This document shows, one piece after another, positions 35,815-43,565 of a stretch of DNA of 46,300 bases. The notes below the pieces were generated by a model. That model was not told where the DNA came from. It did no database searches and worked only from the letters and a program-made list of their open reading frames with translations. The position numbers and the translations under genes are program-made. This stretch comes from Acidobacteriota bacterium. GTDB taxonomy: Bacteria > Acidobacteriota > Blastocatellia > Pyrinomonadales > Pyrinomonadaceae. The number at the start of each line of letters is the position of its first letter. The first letter of the stretch is position 1. The stretch spans positions 1 through 46,300 of the forward strand of contig JAIVJM010000013.1 in assembly GCA_020199995.1 (NCBI GenBank), written 5' to 3'.

Positions 35815-35920
35815 TTAGCTTTTAGCTGTCAGCCTTCCGCCTGCCCGGGCAGTCGCGTTCACAAAAAACCTCGACTATCGGGTACGGGATAAAAGCTGAA
35901 AGCTGACAGCTAAAAGCTAA
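35815..35920. repeat. 19-bp heptad-repeat hairpin, TTAGCTT type
   Basis: Positions 35815-35833 and 35902-35920 pair perfectly. The arms are TTAGCTT, TTAGCTG, TCAGCC-like words. It lies five bases after the selB stop and encloses about 70 nt including CTGCCCGGGCAG. Confidence 0.9.
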
Positions 35921-36088
35921 CGGCTCTCAAAACTCTCTTGCTTCTCGCGTGGGAGGGCTGTAACATGGGGCCGCAAAAAAGCAGTCCCAATGGCCGTAGC
36001 TTAACACCCGGCAAATTCTACAGAAGACATGACCGGCTCGATCTCAGAAGCCGACTTTTTCCGAGCTATCGAACGCTGGAGGTTCAAC

Positions 36089-36307
36089 ATGAAAAGCTTG
36101 TTAGATGTTGTGTTGGGGATTGTGGCGGTGGCTGCGCTAGGTTTCGCGGGCTGGCAGTTCTACCTGTTCGCGGCGACGAACGACCCGCAGGGGAACACGC
36201 CACACCTGTGGAAGGCGATTGCGGGCGGCGTCGTGCTGTGCGTCTGCGCGCTCGCCATCTTCCTCCGACACTCGGGCGCGGAAGAAGAGATACACATCAC
36301 GCAGTAA
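36089..36307 (+). CDS. small two-helix membrane protein
   Basis: 72 residues from ATG 36089, with a clear GGAGG (36078-36082) six bases upstream. Two hydrophobic segments occur, LLDVVLGIVAVAALGFAGWQ and LWKAIAGGVVLCVCALAIFL, joined by a short polar loop with Asn/Pro (ATNDPQGNTPH). The acidic tail is SGAEEEIHITQ. Such short hairpin membrane proteins are common and mostly unnamed, so no function can be given. A hairpin-rich region with no gene follows before the next small membrane protein. Confidence 0.65.
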   Translation: MKSLLDVVLGIVAVAALGFAGWQFYLFAATNDPQGNTPHLWKAIAGGVVLCVCALAIFLRHSGAEEEIHITQ

Positions 36308-36319
36308 GAGCAGACAGTG

Positions 36320-36356
36320 CTTCACGTCTCGCGCCCCGAAGGGGCTTTTCGTGAAG
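36320..36356 (+). terminator. nested hairpin after the small membrane protein
   Basis: An inner GCCCC-GAA-GGGGC stem (36333-36345) is followed by TTTT. An outer CTTCACG/CGTGAAG pair (36320-36326 with 36350-36356) encloses it. The inner part alone resembles a terminator and the outer pairing would trap the T run. Confidence 0.6.
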
Positions 36357-36460
36357 ACTCGGTCTCGACCCCGGCGCGCTTGGGCGCGGGGCCGCTGAAG
36401 ACCTGTTCCGCGCCGCCCGGCGACCTCATTCAGACGCCGTTTCGCGTTCTCCGGCGGGGA

Positions 36461-36490
36461 GCCTCGCCCGAGGGTGCGGGCGGCTTTTTT
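36461..36490 (+). terminator. rho-independent terminator or attenuator
   Basis: CGCCCG (36465-36470) pairs with CGGGCG (36477-36482), followed by GC and six T (36485-36490). It lies 32 bases upstream of the next gene's start, so it may be an attenuator of that gene rather than the end of the previous one. Confidence 0.7.
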
Positions 36491-36521
36491 GACGCTCGGA
36501 ATTGACAGGAGAGATTGCTCG

Positions 36522-36875
36522 ATGCTCAACGCTTCGCTGTTGGCCTTCCAGGCGCAGGGAGATCAGGCGTTTCGCGCGCCTTCGTATTTTCAGTGGGTCT
36601 TCCTGCTGCTGCTCGCTTGCGGGGGCTTGGGCTGGCTGGTGGCCGCGGTGCTCGGCTTCACCCGCGCGCGCGTCTTCGGCTCATCGGCGCGCTGGTTCGC
36701 GCTCGCCGCCGTGTGCCTCATCCTCTTTCACCTGCACATCTTTGTGATGGGATTCGCGCTCGCACAAGGGAGCGACCTCGTGCTCAGCTTAGGCGCTTTC
36801 CTGAATGTCTTCGTCGTGCTCGGCGCGGTCTGCACCATCATCGGCTTCACGCGCCTCACCGACCCGCGACCATAA
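36522..36875 (+). CDS. three-helix membrane protein, unknown
   Basis: 117 residues from ATG 36522 with AGGAGAG (36507-36513) upstream. Hydrophobic segments are WVFLLLLACGGLGWLVAAVL, WFALAAVCLILFHLHIFVMG and LGAFLNVFVVLGAVCTIIGF. The charged loop TRARVFGSSARW separates the first two. No recognised family and no signal peptide distinct from helix 1. The stop lies at the left arm of a heptad hairpin, followed by convergent hemB. Confidence 0.7.
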   Translation: MLNASLLAFQAQGDQAFRAPSYFQWVFLLLLACGGLGWLVAAVLGFTRARVFGSSARWFALAAVCLILFHLHIFVMGFALAQGSDLVLSLGAFLNVFVVLGAVCTIIGFTRLTDPRP

Positions 36876-36965
36876 GAAGTAATGAATGCGGAATATGAAT
36901 GATGAATGAAAAGTAAGCCGCCTTCTTTCATTCATCATTCATCATTCCGCATTCATTACTTCTTA
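36873..36965. repeat. 39-bp heptad-repeat hairpin, ATGAATG type
   Basis: 36874-36911 and 36927-36965 are complementary over about 38 positions with a single bulge, built of ATGAATG 7-mers. It joins the stop of the membrane-protein gene to that of convergent hemB, whose TAA (36963-36965 on the minus strand) lies inside the right arm. Confidence 0.95.
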
Positions 36966-37934
36966 TTTCAGCTCTCGCGCCGCGTCCGCCGCATAGTAAG
37001 TGATGATGATGTCGGCCCCGGCGCGACGGATGCTCGTCAGCGTCTCCATCATCACGCGCTTCTCGTCGATCCAGCCGCGCTCGGCGGCGGCCTTAATCAT
37101 CGCGTACTCGCCCGAGACGTGGTAGGCGGCGAGCGGCAAATCGAAGCGGTCGCGCACCATCCGCAGGATGTCGAGGAAGGGCGTGGCCGGCTTGACCATC
37201 AGGATGTCCGCGCCCTCCGAGTAGTCCAGTTCCGCCTCGCGCAAAGCCTCGCGCGCGTTCGCCCCGTCCATCTGATAAGCGCGCCGGTCGCCGAAGGCCG
37301 GGGCGCTGTCCGCCGCCTCGCGGAACGGCCCGTAGAAGGCCGAGGCGTACTTCACCGCGTACGACATGATCGCCACGTGCGAGAAGCCCGCGCCGTCGAG
37401 CGCCTCGCGGATCGCGCCCACCTGCCCGTCCATCATCGCCGAAGGCGCGACGATGTCCGCGCCCGCGCGCGCCTGACTCACCGCCGTCTGTGCGATCAAC
37501 TCCAGAGACTCGTCGTTTAAGACTTCACCGTTGCGCACCACCCCGCAGTGTCCGTGCGAGGTGTACTCGCACAGGCAGGTGTCCGCGACGACGACCATTT
37601 CGGGCGCGGCCCCGCGCACGGCGCGGATGGCCTCCTGCACGATGCCGCGCCGGTCGTAAGCCCCTGAAGCGGTCTCGTCCTTCGACTCCGGCAGACCGAA
37701 GAGGAGCACCGCCGGCACCCCGAGGTCGAAGGCCGCCGACGCCTCGCGCGCGACCTCGTCAACCGAGAGGTTAAAGACTCCCGGCATGGACGGCACCTCT
37801 CGCCGCACGCCCGCGCCCCGACACGCGAACAGCGGGAGCACAAGGTTCTCTCTCGACAGTCGCGCCTCGCGCACCATCGCGCGCAGACCCTCTCGCCGCC
37901 TCAGCCTCCGCGGACGATGGACAAGATCGGTCAT
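36963..37934 (-). CDS. hemB: delta-aminolevulinic acid dehydratase (porphobilinogen synthase)
   Basis: Condenses two 5-aminolevulinates to porphobilinogen in tetrapyrrole synthesis. 323 residues from ATG 37934, preceded by GGGAGGG about eleven bases upstream; a TTG two codons earlier is less likely. The zinc-type cysteine cluster [17 protein letters not shown] is present. The two Schiff-base lysines lie in [18 protein letters not shown] and [16 protein letters not shown]. The late [18 protein letters not shown] motif is intact. It is a cytoplasmic octameric enzyme, transcribed alone here. Confidence 0.97.
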   Translation of the reverse strand: MTDLVHRPRRLRRREGLRAMVREARLSRENLVLPLFACRGAGVRREVPSMPGVFNLSVDEVAREASAAFDLGVPAVLLFGLPESKDETASGAYDRRGIVQEAIRAVRGAAPEMVVVADTCLCEYTSHGHCGVVRNGEVLNDESLELIAQTAVSQARAGADIVAPSAMMDGQVGAIREALDGAGFSHVAIMSYAVKYASAFYGPFREAADSAPAFGDRRAYQMDGANAREALREAELDYSEGADILMVKPATPFLDILRMVRDRFDLPLAAYHVSGEYAMIKAAAERGWIDEKRVMMETLTSIRRAGADIIITYYAADAARELK

Positions 37935-38094
37935 CGGCAAAAAATCCCTCCCATGACAATAATTTTAACCCCGACACGATGATACGTGCTCCCTCATCTG
38001 CCGCGCAAACGCATCCGCCATCCCCTCCCATTTACGTCCCCATCGCAATAAAAAAGGAACCCCCACGACCTCCGAATCATCCCGAACCCCCAAC

Positions 38095-38122
38095 TTGACC
38101 TTTCCCCATCAACCCTTATAAT
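38095..38122 (+). promoter_or_regulatory. promoter of tRNA-Met
   Basis: TTGACC (38095-38100), 16-bp spacer, TATAAT (38117-38122). Transcription would begin about 38129, roughly eleven bases before the mature tRNA. Confidence 0.8.
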
Positions 38123-38139
38123 TACTCTCCCTTCAAATG

Positions 38140-38215
38140 GCGGGGTAGCTCAGCCGGTTAGAGCGTGGGATTCATAACCCCAAGGTCGGGAGTTCGAGTC
38201 TCCCCCCCGCTACCA
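38140..38215 (+). tRNA. tRNA-Met (CAT anticodon)
   Basis: The acceptor GGCGGGG pairs with CCCCGCT (G1.U72 wobble). T8-A9, a D-arm with GCTCAGCCGGTTAGAGC, an anticodon loop TTCATAA (CAT), a T-arm GGGAGTTCGAGTCTCCC and an encoded A-CCA end complete it. The D- and T-arm details fit elongator tRNA-Met (the initiator would have an unpaired 1:72 pair and GGG/CCC in the anticodon stem). A CAT anticodon could also be the tRNA-Ile2 that TilS modifies. A tyrosine integrase gene begins 25 bases away, so its 3' end is the probable attachment site. Confidence 0.93.
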
Positions 38216-38216
38216 A
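38190..38216. repeat. predicted attL at the tRNA-Met 3' end
   Basis: The tRNA 3' part is complete and adjoins foreign-looking sequence carrying an integrase facing the tRNA. Tyrosine integrases of this class recombine within tRNA 3' ends and leave a direct repeat at the other boundary. No second copy of this segment is visible up to 46300, so attR should lie outside the window. Confidence 0.6.
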
Positions 38217-38239
38217 CTTTTCCCTTAAGCTACAACTGT

Positions 38240-39472
38240 TTACGAGGCGGCGGCGGAAGGCGACTCCGCCGCCGCTTCCTGGTTTGCCGAGATTTTGCCG
38301 AGGCCGGAAGAACCCCGCCCCGCGTAGGAGGCGACCAACTCCATCGCCCGCTCCATCTCCTCGGGTGAGGCGTGCGTGTAGTCCCCGGTCATGCTCTTCG
38401 GCGTGTGGCCGAGGATGTCGCGACGGACGTGCTCGGGCACGCCCACCTCGGCAGCCCTCGATGACCACGTGTGCCGGAGGTCGTGGAAGGTGAGGTTGTC
38501 AAGTCCGGCCTCAAGGCATGCGCTCACGAACCCCTTCTTGATGTCGTTGATGCGCTCGCCCGTGCGGATGCTCCTGAAGACGTACTCGCCTGTGGTCACG
38601 TCTTCGCAGAGCGCCTGCAGGATCTTGCGCACCCTCTGACTCATCGGGATTACGCGCGGCCTACCGTTCTTGCTCTTCTCAATCAAGAGCCAGCCGGGCC
38701 GCACCTCCCATACCTCACCCTTAATGACGCGGGTGAGGGCCACGGGGCTGAAGTTCAGGTCTTCGCGCTTGAGCCTGAACAACTCGCCCTTGCGCATCCC
38801 CGTGCAGAGAGCCACCTCCGAGACCGGCCGTAGGTGCTCACGCCTGCCAACGAGACCCACGCCGAAGAGAGCCTTCTCCTCCTCGGGCGAGAGACGGCGG
38901 TTGCGCTTGCGCCGGGCCGGAATCTTGCCGCGCACCGACTTCGGCAACTCGTCGCAAGGGTTGGCGGACGCCACCTTCTCCTTCATCGCCATCCGGAAGA
39001 TGGAAGAGAGTAGCGTCACCTCCTTGTTCACCGTGGTGGGGCTGCGCTTGCAGTTCACCGACGTTCCATCCTCCAGCGCCCGCTTCCTGACCGTCTCGCT
39101 GTCCAGGCGCTGGTTGATGAACCTAACGACCGTCATCATCGTGATCTCGTCGAAGCCCTTATCCTTGAAATGCTCTTTCAGCATCTCGCAGCGGAACTCG
39201 TCGTGATCCGAAGACGAGTGGTTCTCCCGGGCGAAAGGTAGGAAGACCTTATCCACGAAGACCGAGAAGCACTTCAACTCCTCGCGCTCCGCGGCGTCGC
39301 GGTAACTGCCGTCGAGGACTTTGCGGCGTTCCTTGAAGGCGAACTCGCGGGCCTCCGCCTTGTCCTTGGCTATGTGGCTGCCGTCCTTACCGTTAAAACT
39401 GCCTGAGTAACGCTTTCCGTTGACAAAGAACTCGTAGTGCCAGAACAGGCCTCTTTTCCTAACGTACATCAT
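38240..39472 (-). CDS. int: tyrosine recombinase/integrase
   Basis: 410 residues. An N-terminal Arm/SAM-like DNA-binding part (HYEFFVNGKRYSGSFNGKDG) leads to the catalytic domain. It has the first Arg in ALCTGMRKGELFRL, Lys in EKSKNGRPRVIPM, HxLR in TFHDLRHTWSSR, and His plus nucleophile Tyr in LGHTPKSMTGDYTHAS. All active-site residues are present. It catalyses integration and excision at the tRNA-Met site next door, and the gene points toward the tRNA as usual. Its ATG overlaps the stop of the upstream HTH gene by four bases, so the two are coupled. The tail is an Ala/Ser/Glu-rich extension. Confidence 0.95.
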   Translation of the reverse strand: MMYVRKRGLFWHYEFFVNGKRYSGSFNGKDGSHIAKDKAEAREFAFKERRKVLDGSYRDAAEREELKCFSVFVDKVFLPFARENHSSSDHDEFRCEMLKEHFKDKGFDEITMMTVVRFINQRLDSETVRKRALEDGTSVNCKRSPTTVNKEVTLLSSIFRMAMKEKVASANPCDELPKSVRGKIPARRKRNRRLSPEEEKALFGVGLVGRREHLRPVSEVALCTGMRKGELFRLKREDLNFSPVALTRVIKGEVWEVRPGWLLIEKSKNGRPRVIPMSQRVRKILQALCEDVTTGEYVFRSIRTGERINDIKKGFVSACLEAGLDNLTFHDLRHTWSSRAAEVGVPEHVRRDILGHTPKSMTGDYTHASPEEMERAMELVASYAGRGSSGLGKISANQEAAAESPSAAAS

Positions 39473-39837
39473 CTGCTCCTTTCTCCGGGGTCGCGGTCGA
39501 AAGAAGCGACCCGGAGTGTACCGCCCCTAGCACCCGTCGGACAACACCTAGCGAAGGGTATAGGGTGAGACGTCTTCTTCTTTCGGGCCTTGTCAACGAG
39601 ATTGCGGATGTGGCCGTCGGAGCAGCCGAGGAGCAGGTGCGCCTCTTTAATGGAGATGAACTCCTTCACCATTATCCGCTGCAACGACTCACGTATATTT
39701 AGCGCTTCGACATCCTTAACAAGTAGTTCCGCTGGCTGTCGTGCTATTCCGAGCATCTCCTCGGTGACCTCACGCGAAATCCTGCGGATGCGCTCGTCGA
39801 TGACGGTCACAAAGTCGTCCTTACTTTCCATGCTCAT
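39469..39837 (-). CDS. excisionase-like helix-turn-helix protein
   Basis: 122 residues from ATG 39837 with AGGAG upstream. The middle ISIKEAHLLLGCSDGHIRNLVD is a MerR/excisionase-type HTH. The N-terminal half (SMESKDDFVTVIDERIRRIS) is a charged helix. The C-terminal half (GARGGTLRVASFDRDPGERS) resembles a degenerate wing. It overlaps the integrase start by four bases, the usual xis-int arrangement, and probably directs excision of the element. The short divergent tail leaves the wing assignment uncertain. Confidence 0.7.
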   Translation of the reverse strand: MSMESKDDFVTVIDERIRRISREVTEEMLGIARQPAELLVKDVEALNIRESLQRIMVKEFISIKEAHLLLGCSDGHIRNLVDKARKKKTSHPIPFARCCPTGARGGTLRVASFDRDPGERSR

Positions 39838-39925
39838 CGTCTTGCTCCTGAGTAAACCATTCAGCCGGCGGCTTCCGGCTCGCTGGTCAGTTAATCTTTC
39901 TGGCAACCCAATCTAGAAGTCATCC

Positions 39926-40387
39926 CTAAACCCTTTTAAGAGTGACTAAGGCACAAGCCAGATGCACCATTGCTTCAAAGTTCTTCACATGGCGCTCGTA
40001 GCGGGCGACCAACCGACGGAAGTTTTGCAGCCACGAGTTAGTCCGCTCGATGATCCATCTGCGCTTATACCTTCTCAGTTTCCGTCCATCCTGATGCGTC
40101 GCCACTCGGTTATTCTTCCGCTTCGGGATGATCGGCTCGATTTCGCGCTTAACAAGGAGCGCCCGCGCCGGGTTGCTGTCGTAGCCGCGGTCTGCAATCA
40201 GGCGCTCAGGCTTGTGCGGGCGGCGTCTGGTCCCGCGTCGCCGTTTGACCTTCACCGCGTCGAGCGTGCGTTCGAGGAGTTTCACTTCCGAGGGGGAAGC
40301 CGCCTCCACGCATATTCCGAGCGGAGTACCCTTGCCATCTGCCAGTACCATAAGCTTTGTCCCCTTACCGCGTTTGGTCTTGCCCAC
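39926..40387 (-). CDS. IS5-family transposase, second frame (orfB)
   Basis: 153 residues in frame -1 relative to orfA. It carries GKTKRGKGTKLMVLADGKGT, the second catalytic Asp in LIADRGYDSNPAR and the catalytic Glu in RWIIERTNSWLQNFRRLVAR, so the DDE triad is complete across the two frames. The start codon GTG 40387 is nominal, since the protein is expected to be made as an orfA-orfB fusion. The TAG stop lies inside the left inverted repeat. Confidence 0.88.
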   Translation of the reverse strand: MGKTKRGKGTKLMVLADGKGTPLGICVEAASPSEVKLLERTLDAVKVKRRRGTRRRPHKPERLIADRGYDSNPARALLVKREIEPIIPKRKNNRVATHQDGRKLRRYKRRWIIERTNSWLQNFRRLVARYERHVKNFEAMVHLACALVTLKRV

Positions 40388-40728
40388 ACAGTCGCCCCTT
40401 TTTTCGCCGTCACGAACATGCCGTCAACAAAGCACTCGTTCCAGCGTATCTTGCGGGCGTCGTTGAGTTGGTCAAGCAAAGCACGCCATAGGTCCAAGAG
40501 GACTCCGCTCTCTGCCCATTGCGAGAGGCGGCGATGGACGGCTGACTTCGAGCCGTATCGCTCAGGCAACTCGCTCCACGGAGCACCGGTCCAGAGAATC
40601 CAGAGGATGCCTTCAAAACATTGGCGGTCACTCAATGGTGGACGACCGCCGCGCTTCTCTGGTTTGCGTTTGGGAAGTTGGGCTTCGATCAACTTCCACT
40701 GTTTATCTGTCACCGCTCGCCAAGCCAT
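40282..40728 (-). CDS. IS5-family transposase, first frame (orfA)
   Basis: 148 residues from ATG 40728. It begins MAWRAVTDKQWKLIEAQLPK and has the DUF4096-like helical part RQCFEGILWILWTGAPWSEL, then FVDGMFVTAKKG with the first catalytic Asp. Homology continues in the second frame from about 40387, so the last 35 residues are an out-of-frame tail. A run of six A (minus strand, 40399-40404) before the overlap is the probable -1 frameshift or slippage site that yields full-length transposase. Confidence 0.88.
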   Translation of the reverse strand: MAWRAVTDKQWKLIEAQLPKRKPEKRGGRPPLSDRQCFEGILWILWTGAPWSELPERYGSKSAVHRRLSQWAESGVLLDLWRALLDQLNDARKIRWNECFVDGMFVTAKKGATVWARPNAVRGQSLWYWQMARVLRSEYAWRRLPPRK

Positions 40729-40798
40729 AGAGCACCTCCATGACTTGGTAAGCTATCGAATCAAAACTACTTGTCAACCGGTTTAGGGATGGCTTCTA

Positions 40799-41473
40799 AA
40801 AATTAAGACCGGCAGAAGACACACGAATCCCTTAAGGCTTCGCCCCTCGTTTGTGAACTACACATCTATGACGGGGGGCAAGGACTAAGTGACCTTCGCC
40901 CCGCCCTTCTGCATAGCCCTAGTGCATGTCTCGTGCCACAAGCCTTACCTCGACAGGCCCTGTCGCCGTCAGTCCCATACCGGCTGCAAATCGCGGATAG
41001 TTTCCTCGGCTTCACATATATTTTCGGGCGCCGTATCGTCAGGGGACTGCTAAATATCTAAGACGCAAGACCCCTCGGGCGGGGTCACATGCGGAAACAG
41101 ACATCTCTGGCTGGCCTCTCCGTGGTTCCGCAACTGTGAACTGTGCCACTAGGCAAACACCTTCGAAGACACCCCCGTGTTCGAACGAGCACACCCCACT
41201 CTCGCTAGGCCCGGTGTACTGGCTATAAGGGATTAGGCTGAATTGTTAGCGAAAACCCGTTGGAATCTGTGGTATTGGCGGGCCGCGGGAAGAAGCTATA
41301 GGCGTTGTCTTACTTGGTCAAAAGACCGGGTGTGTTCGTTTGAGCACACCCAGAGGGCAAATCATTTTCTAACATGGGCGACACCGCGCCTTGTGGCGGC
41401 GCGGCGGGAACAGAACTGTGGGAGAGCCGAATGGCGCTAAGAGCTCACGAACTACAGGGGTTCCCGCTCACAG
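40799..41473. other. 675-bp non-coding segment with paired GTGTG...CACAC elements
   Basis: No convincing gene is seen. Two related inverted elements occur, one at 41177-41197 (centre GTTCGAAC, then GAGCACACCCC) and one at 41328-41351 (GGGTGTG, 10-nt centre, CACACCC). Such spaced copies resemble partition, replication or operator sites. Neither matches a site I can name. Confidence 0.45.
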
Positions 41474-42889
41474 TCAGTGTAGATGAAGGTTATCACCCAC
41501 CTGCTCCAGTAGCGAGTACCCTGACCCAGTGTGCGGCGGCATTTCTAAACGCTCGTGTTCGTGCGAGTCCGGCGGCTTTATCTGGTGTTCAGATGGATTC
41601 TTTTCGCGCTCACGCCTGGACTTGAAATAATCGCCCAATGCGTCCTTCTGCTCTGCGAGGTAAGCGTCGGCGGCCCTCTTCTCGCCGAAGTTGTCCGCCA
41701 GCCACTCGAGCGCGCCCGCGCGCGTGGTCTCGACGCCGTTATTGACGTTCGTCATGTAAAGGACCATCTCTATAGCGTTTTTCGCGACCAGTTGGCCTTC
41801 GTGATTATGGGCACAGTTGTCTTTGATGGTCAGCGCGGTGATTCCTTCTTCGCTCAAGTAAGCGGTTGAACTATCCGGGCGTTCCTGCCCAACACACCCG
41901 AACTTGTGCATGACTTCGACCAGAGGAATGTCCCGCACGCGCTCAACCTCGACTTGCCGTTCCAGTCCGGCGGCTCGCTGCTGCAGCCCGTCGTGCTCCT
42001 TCACCAGGTTCTGATGCTCCCGTAGCAGCAGGAGGTTTCGCCCCTTTTCTACATCAAGTTTAAGCACGGCCTGGTCACGCTCGCGTTCGGCCACCGATAA
42101 CTTTTCGGCCGCGCGTTTTTCCGCCGCCAGCCGCCTCTTCTTCTCAGTCTCGGCCATCAAAGCCTGATCCCTGAGGATGGTTATCTGTGGGGTCAACTGC
42201 TCGACAAAGACGTTTTTAACAGTTTCTTTGTATTCACTCATCTGAGCCTTGGTGACGAACATTCGCGGCGGATCTGGGATGTCGCGGACGCGGAGCTGCA
42301 CCTTTACTTCCTGAGTGATCGAGCCGTAGAAACGGCGGACGTCCTCATGACGAGCGCGGCTCTTCTCGACGCCGCGCTCCAATCCGAGGGGCTTCATCTT
42401 CTCTGCGTACCGGTCCTGAAACTGCCGGTTTAACTCCCGCGTCCCGTAGTAGGCTTTGCAATTCAATTTCCCATCTTTGAGGGGCACACGGTAAGCCGCG
42501 ATGTGCGGCGTGGTCTCGTCCATGTGCAGGACGGCGCCGAGGAGGTCTGCGCCGCATTCCTCGTGGAGGAACTGCATGTTAAGCCCTATCCACTGTTCGA
42601 GCTTTCCCTCGTCGATTTCGCCGCGCGCGTCTAGAAAGTGTTCCCGCGTGGCCGTCAACATGTACTCCACACACTCGACGTTGTCCGAGCGAGTTCTGGC
42701 TGAGGTCTTCTGAATCTTTTCGTCGTCCTTCTCACGCAGTGGGCGTTCGTCGCCATACAGGATTCTGTTCTCGCCGGTCCTCTCCTGGTCCGCGTTGGGC
42801 GTCTCGCGCGTTCGAAGGTTGTGGTGGGCAGATAAGCTGACGGCCGAGCCCTTCAGCTTCGCGTGGCGGGCGATGGCGAAATTAGGCAT
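41474..42889 (-). CDS. mobV: MobV-family relaxase (Mob/Pre)
   Basis: 471 residues from ATG 42889, preceded by GAGAGGAA. The N-terminal motif is PNFAIARHAKLKGSAVSLSA followed by HHNLR. Motif III, LHMDETTPHIAAYRVPL, carries the HxDE(T)xPH metal-binding signature of MobV relaxases, as in the pMV158 family. A long coiled coil fills about residues 240-340. The C-terminal 150 residues include a CHC2-like or Toprim-like stretch (LSEEGITALTIKDNCAHNHE) of unclear role. The protein nicks oriT and pilots single-stranded DNA for transfer. Its presence makes the element mobilizable by helper systems. Confidence 0.9.
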   Translation of the reverse strand: MPNFAIARHAKLKGSAVSLSAHHNLRTRETPNADQERTGENRILYGDERPLREKDDEKIQKTSARTRSDNVECVEYMLTATREHFLDARGEIDEGKLEQWIGLNMQFLHEECGADLLGAVLHMDETTPHIAAYRVPLKDGKLNCKAYYGTRELNRQFQDRYAEKMKPLGLERGVEKSRARHEDVRRFYGSITQEVKVQLRVRDIPDPPRMFVTKAQMSEYKETVKNVFVEQLTPQITILRDQALMAETEKKRRLAAEKRAAEKLSVAERERDQAVLKLDVEKGRNLLLLREHQNLVKEHDGLQQRAAGLERQVEVERVRDIPLVEVMHKFGCVGQERPDSSTAYLSEEGITALTIKDNCAHNHEGQLVAKNAIEMVLYMTNVNNGVETTRAGALEWLADNFGEKRAADAYLAEQKDALGDYFKSRREREKNPSEHQIKPPDSHEHERLEMPPHTGSGYSLLEQVGDNLHLH

Positions 42890-42924
42890 GTGTTCCTCTC
42901 TTTGATGGCCGAGATGATCAGCAA

Positions 42925-43010
42925 AGGTGTAGTAAGTACACTTACGGCCTAAAGACAAATCTTTTCACTCATATCTACAGGCAAGGTGTACTTGCCGTGC
43001 ACACGGCCTA
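42925..43010. promoter_or_regulatory. candidate oriT upstream of mobV
   Basis: Short inverted repeats cluster in the 85 bases upstream of mobV. GTAAGT-AC-ACTTAC lies at about 42933-42946 and CAAGG-TGTA-CTTG at about 42982-42994, followed by GTGCACACGGCC. In pMV158-like elements oriT consists of such small hairpins directly upstream of the mob gene. No nick-site consensus was matched. Confidence 0.4.
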
Positions 43011-43339
43011 CAACATCCCGAGCTTTCGCTTGTGACGGCCAAGTTCGATAAGAGCCGTTTTGAGCCGCGAAATATTTTCCGGAACGGACGCGCAGCCAGC
43101 CTTAGGTTGAGCAATAGTCATGCCATGATCGGTCCAAAAACAGCCGGTAGTAACCGGGAGTCAATCGATCCAAAAGAGAACCGGAAGACCTGTGGAACGT
43201 GGAGTCGGCGCAAACCATAAAGGGTAGGCATAGGATTAACCCGCATCAGGTCCACTGCCGAACTCTTTAACCATCGATCCCATGCTGCCGACTGCGTCTT
43301 TATTTTATCTGTGTAACGAGAACGCGCCGGGCCAGACAT

Positions 43340-43383
43340 AAAAAGGTAGAGGGGGTGTCCCGGGACACCCCCTCTACCTTTTT
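43340..43383. terminator. perfect 44-bp palindrome, bidirectional terminator
   Basis: Two perfect 22-bp arms meet without a loop, starting AAAAAGGTAGAGGGGG and ending CCCCCTCTACCTTTTT. Either strand reads a GC-rich stem followed by T5. It separates the mobV side from the ParB-like gene. Confidence 0.85.
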
Positions 43384-43565
43384 GAAGTGTGCTTGGTCCG
43401 GCCGGCTAGAAGCGATCCGACGACAGGGTAGGAAGCGCGCAGTTCGATGCGCCGGGGATGAAAAGTTCGAGACGGCCTGCCCCTTTATGGCACACCGTTT
43501 GTTAAGTCAAAGCCGTCGCTGAAGACACCACTTCTTGAGAGACGCAAAGAAAGGATGAAGGGAAG

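Larger units (their letters stand above)
39914..40798. mobile_element. IS5-family (IS427-like) insertion sequence
   Basis: The element is about 880 bp, bounded by imperfect inverted repeats (39914-39933 and 40780-40798; TAGAAGTCATCCCTAAACC against TAGAAGCCATCCCTAAACC) with one mismatch. A TA doublet flanks both ends and may be the target duplication. It contains a two-frame transposase on the minus strand. It is inserted between the excisionase-like gene and the MobV gene, so it is a late arrival within the element. Confidence 0.9.

Noticed and set aside
5330-36965. CRISPR array read from the repeated short words
   Set aside because: The words are 7 bp with no spacers, form inverted rather than direct repeats, and no cas genes are present.
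43032-43339. Overlapping small frames on both strands upstream of the ParB-like gene
   Set aside because: Neither has a ribosome site or recognisable sequence, and they are mutually antisense; the region is better described as control sequence around the candidate oriT and terminator.
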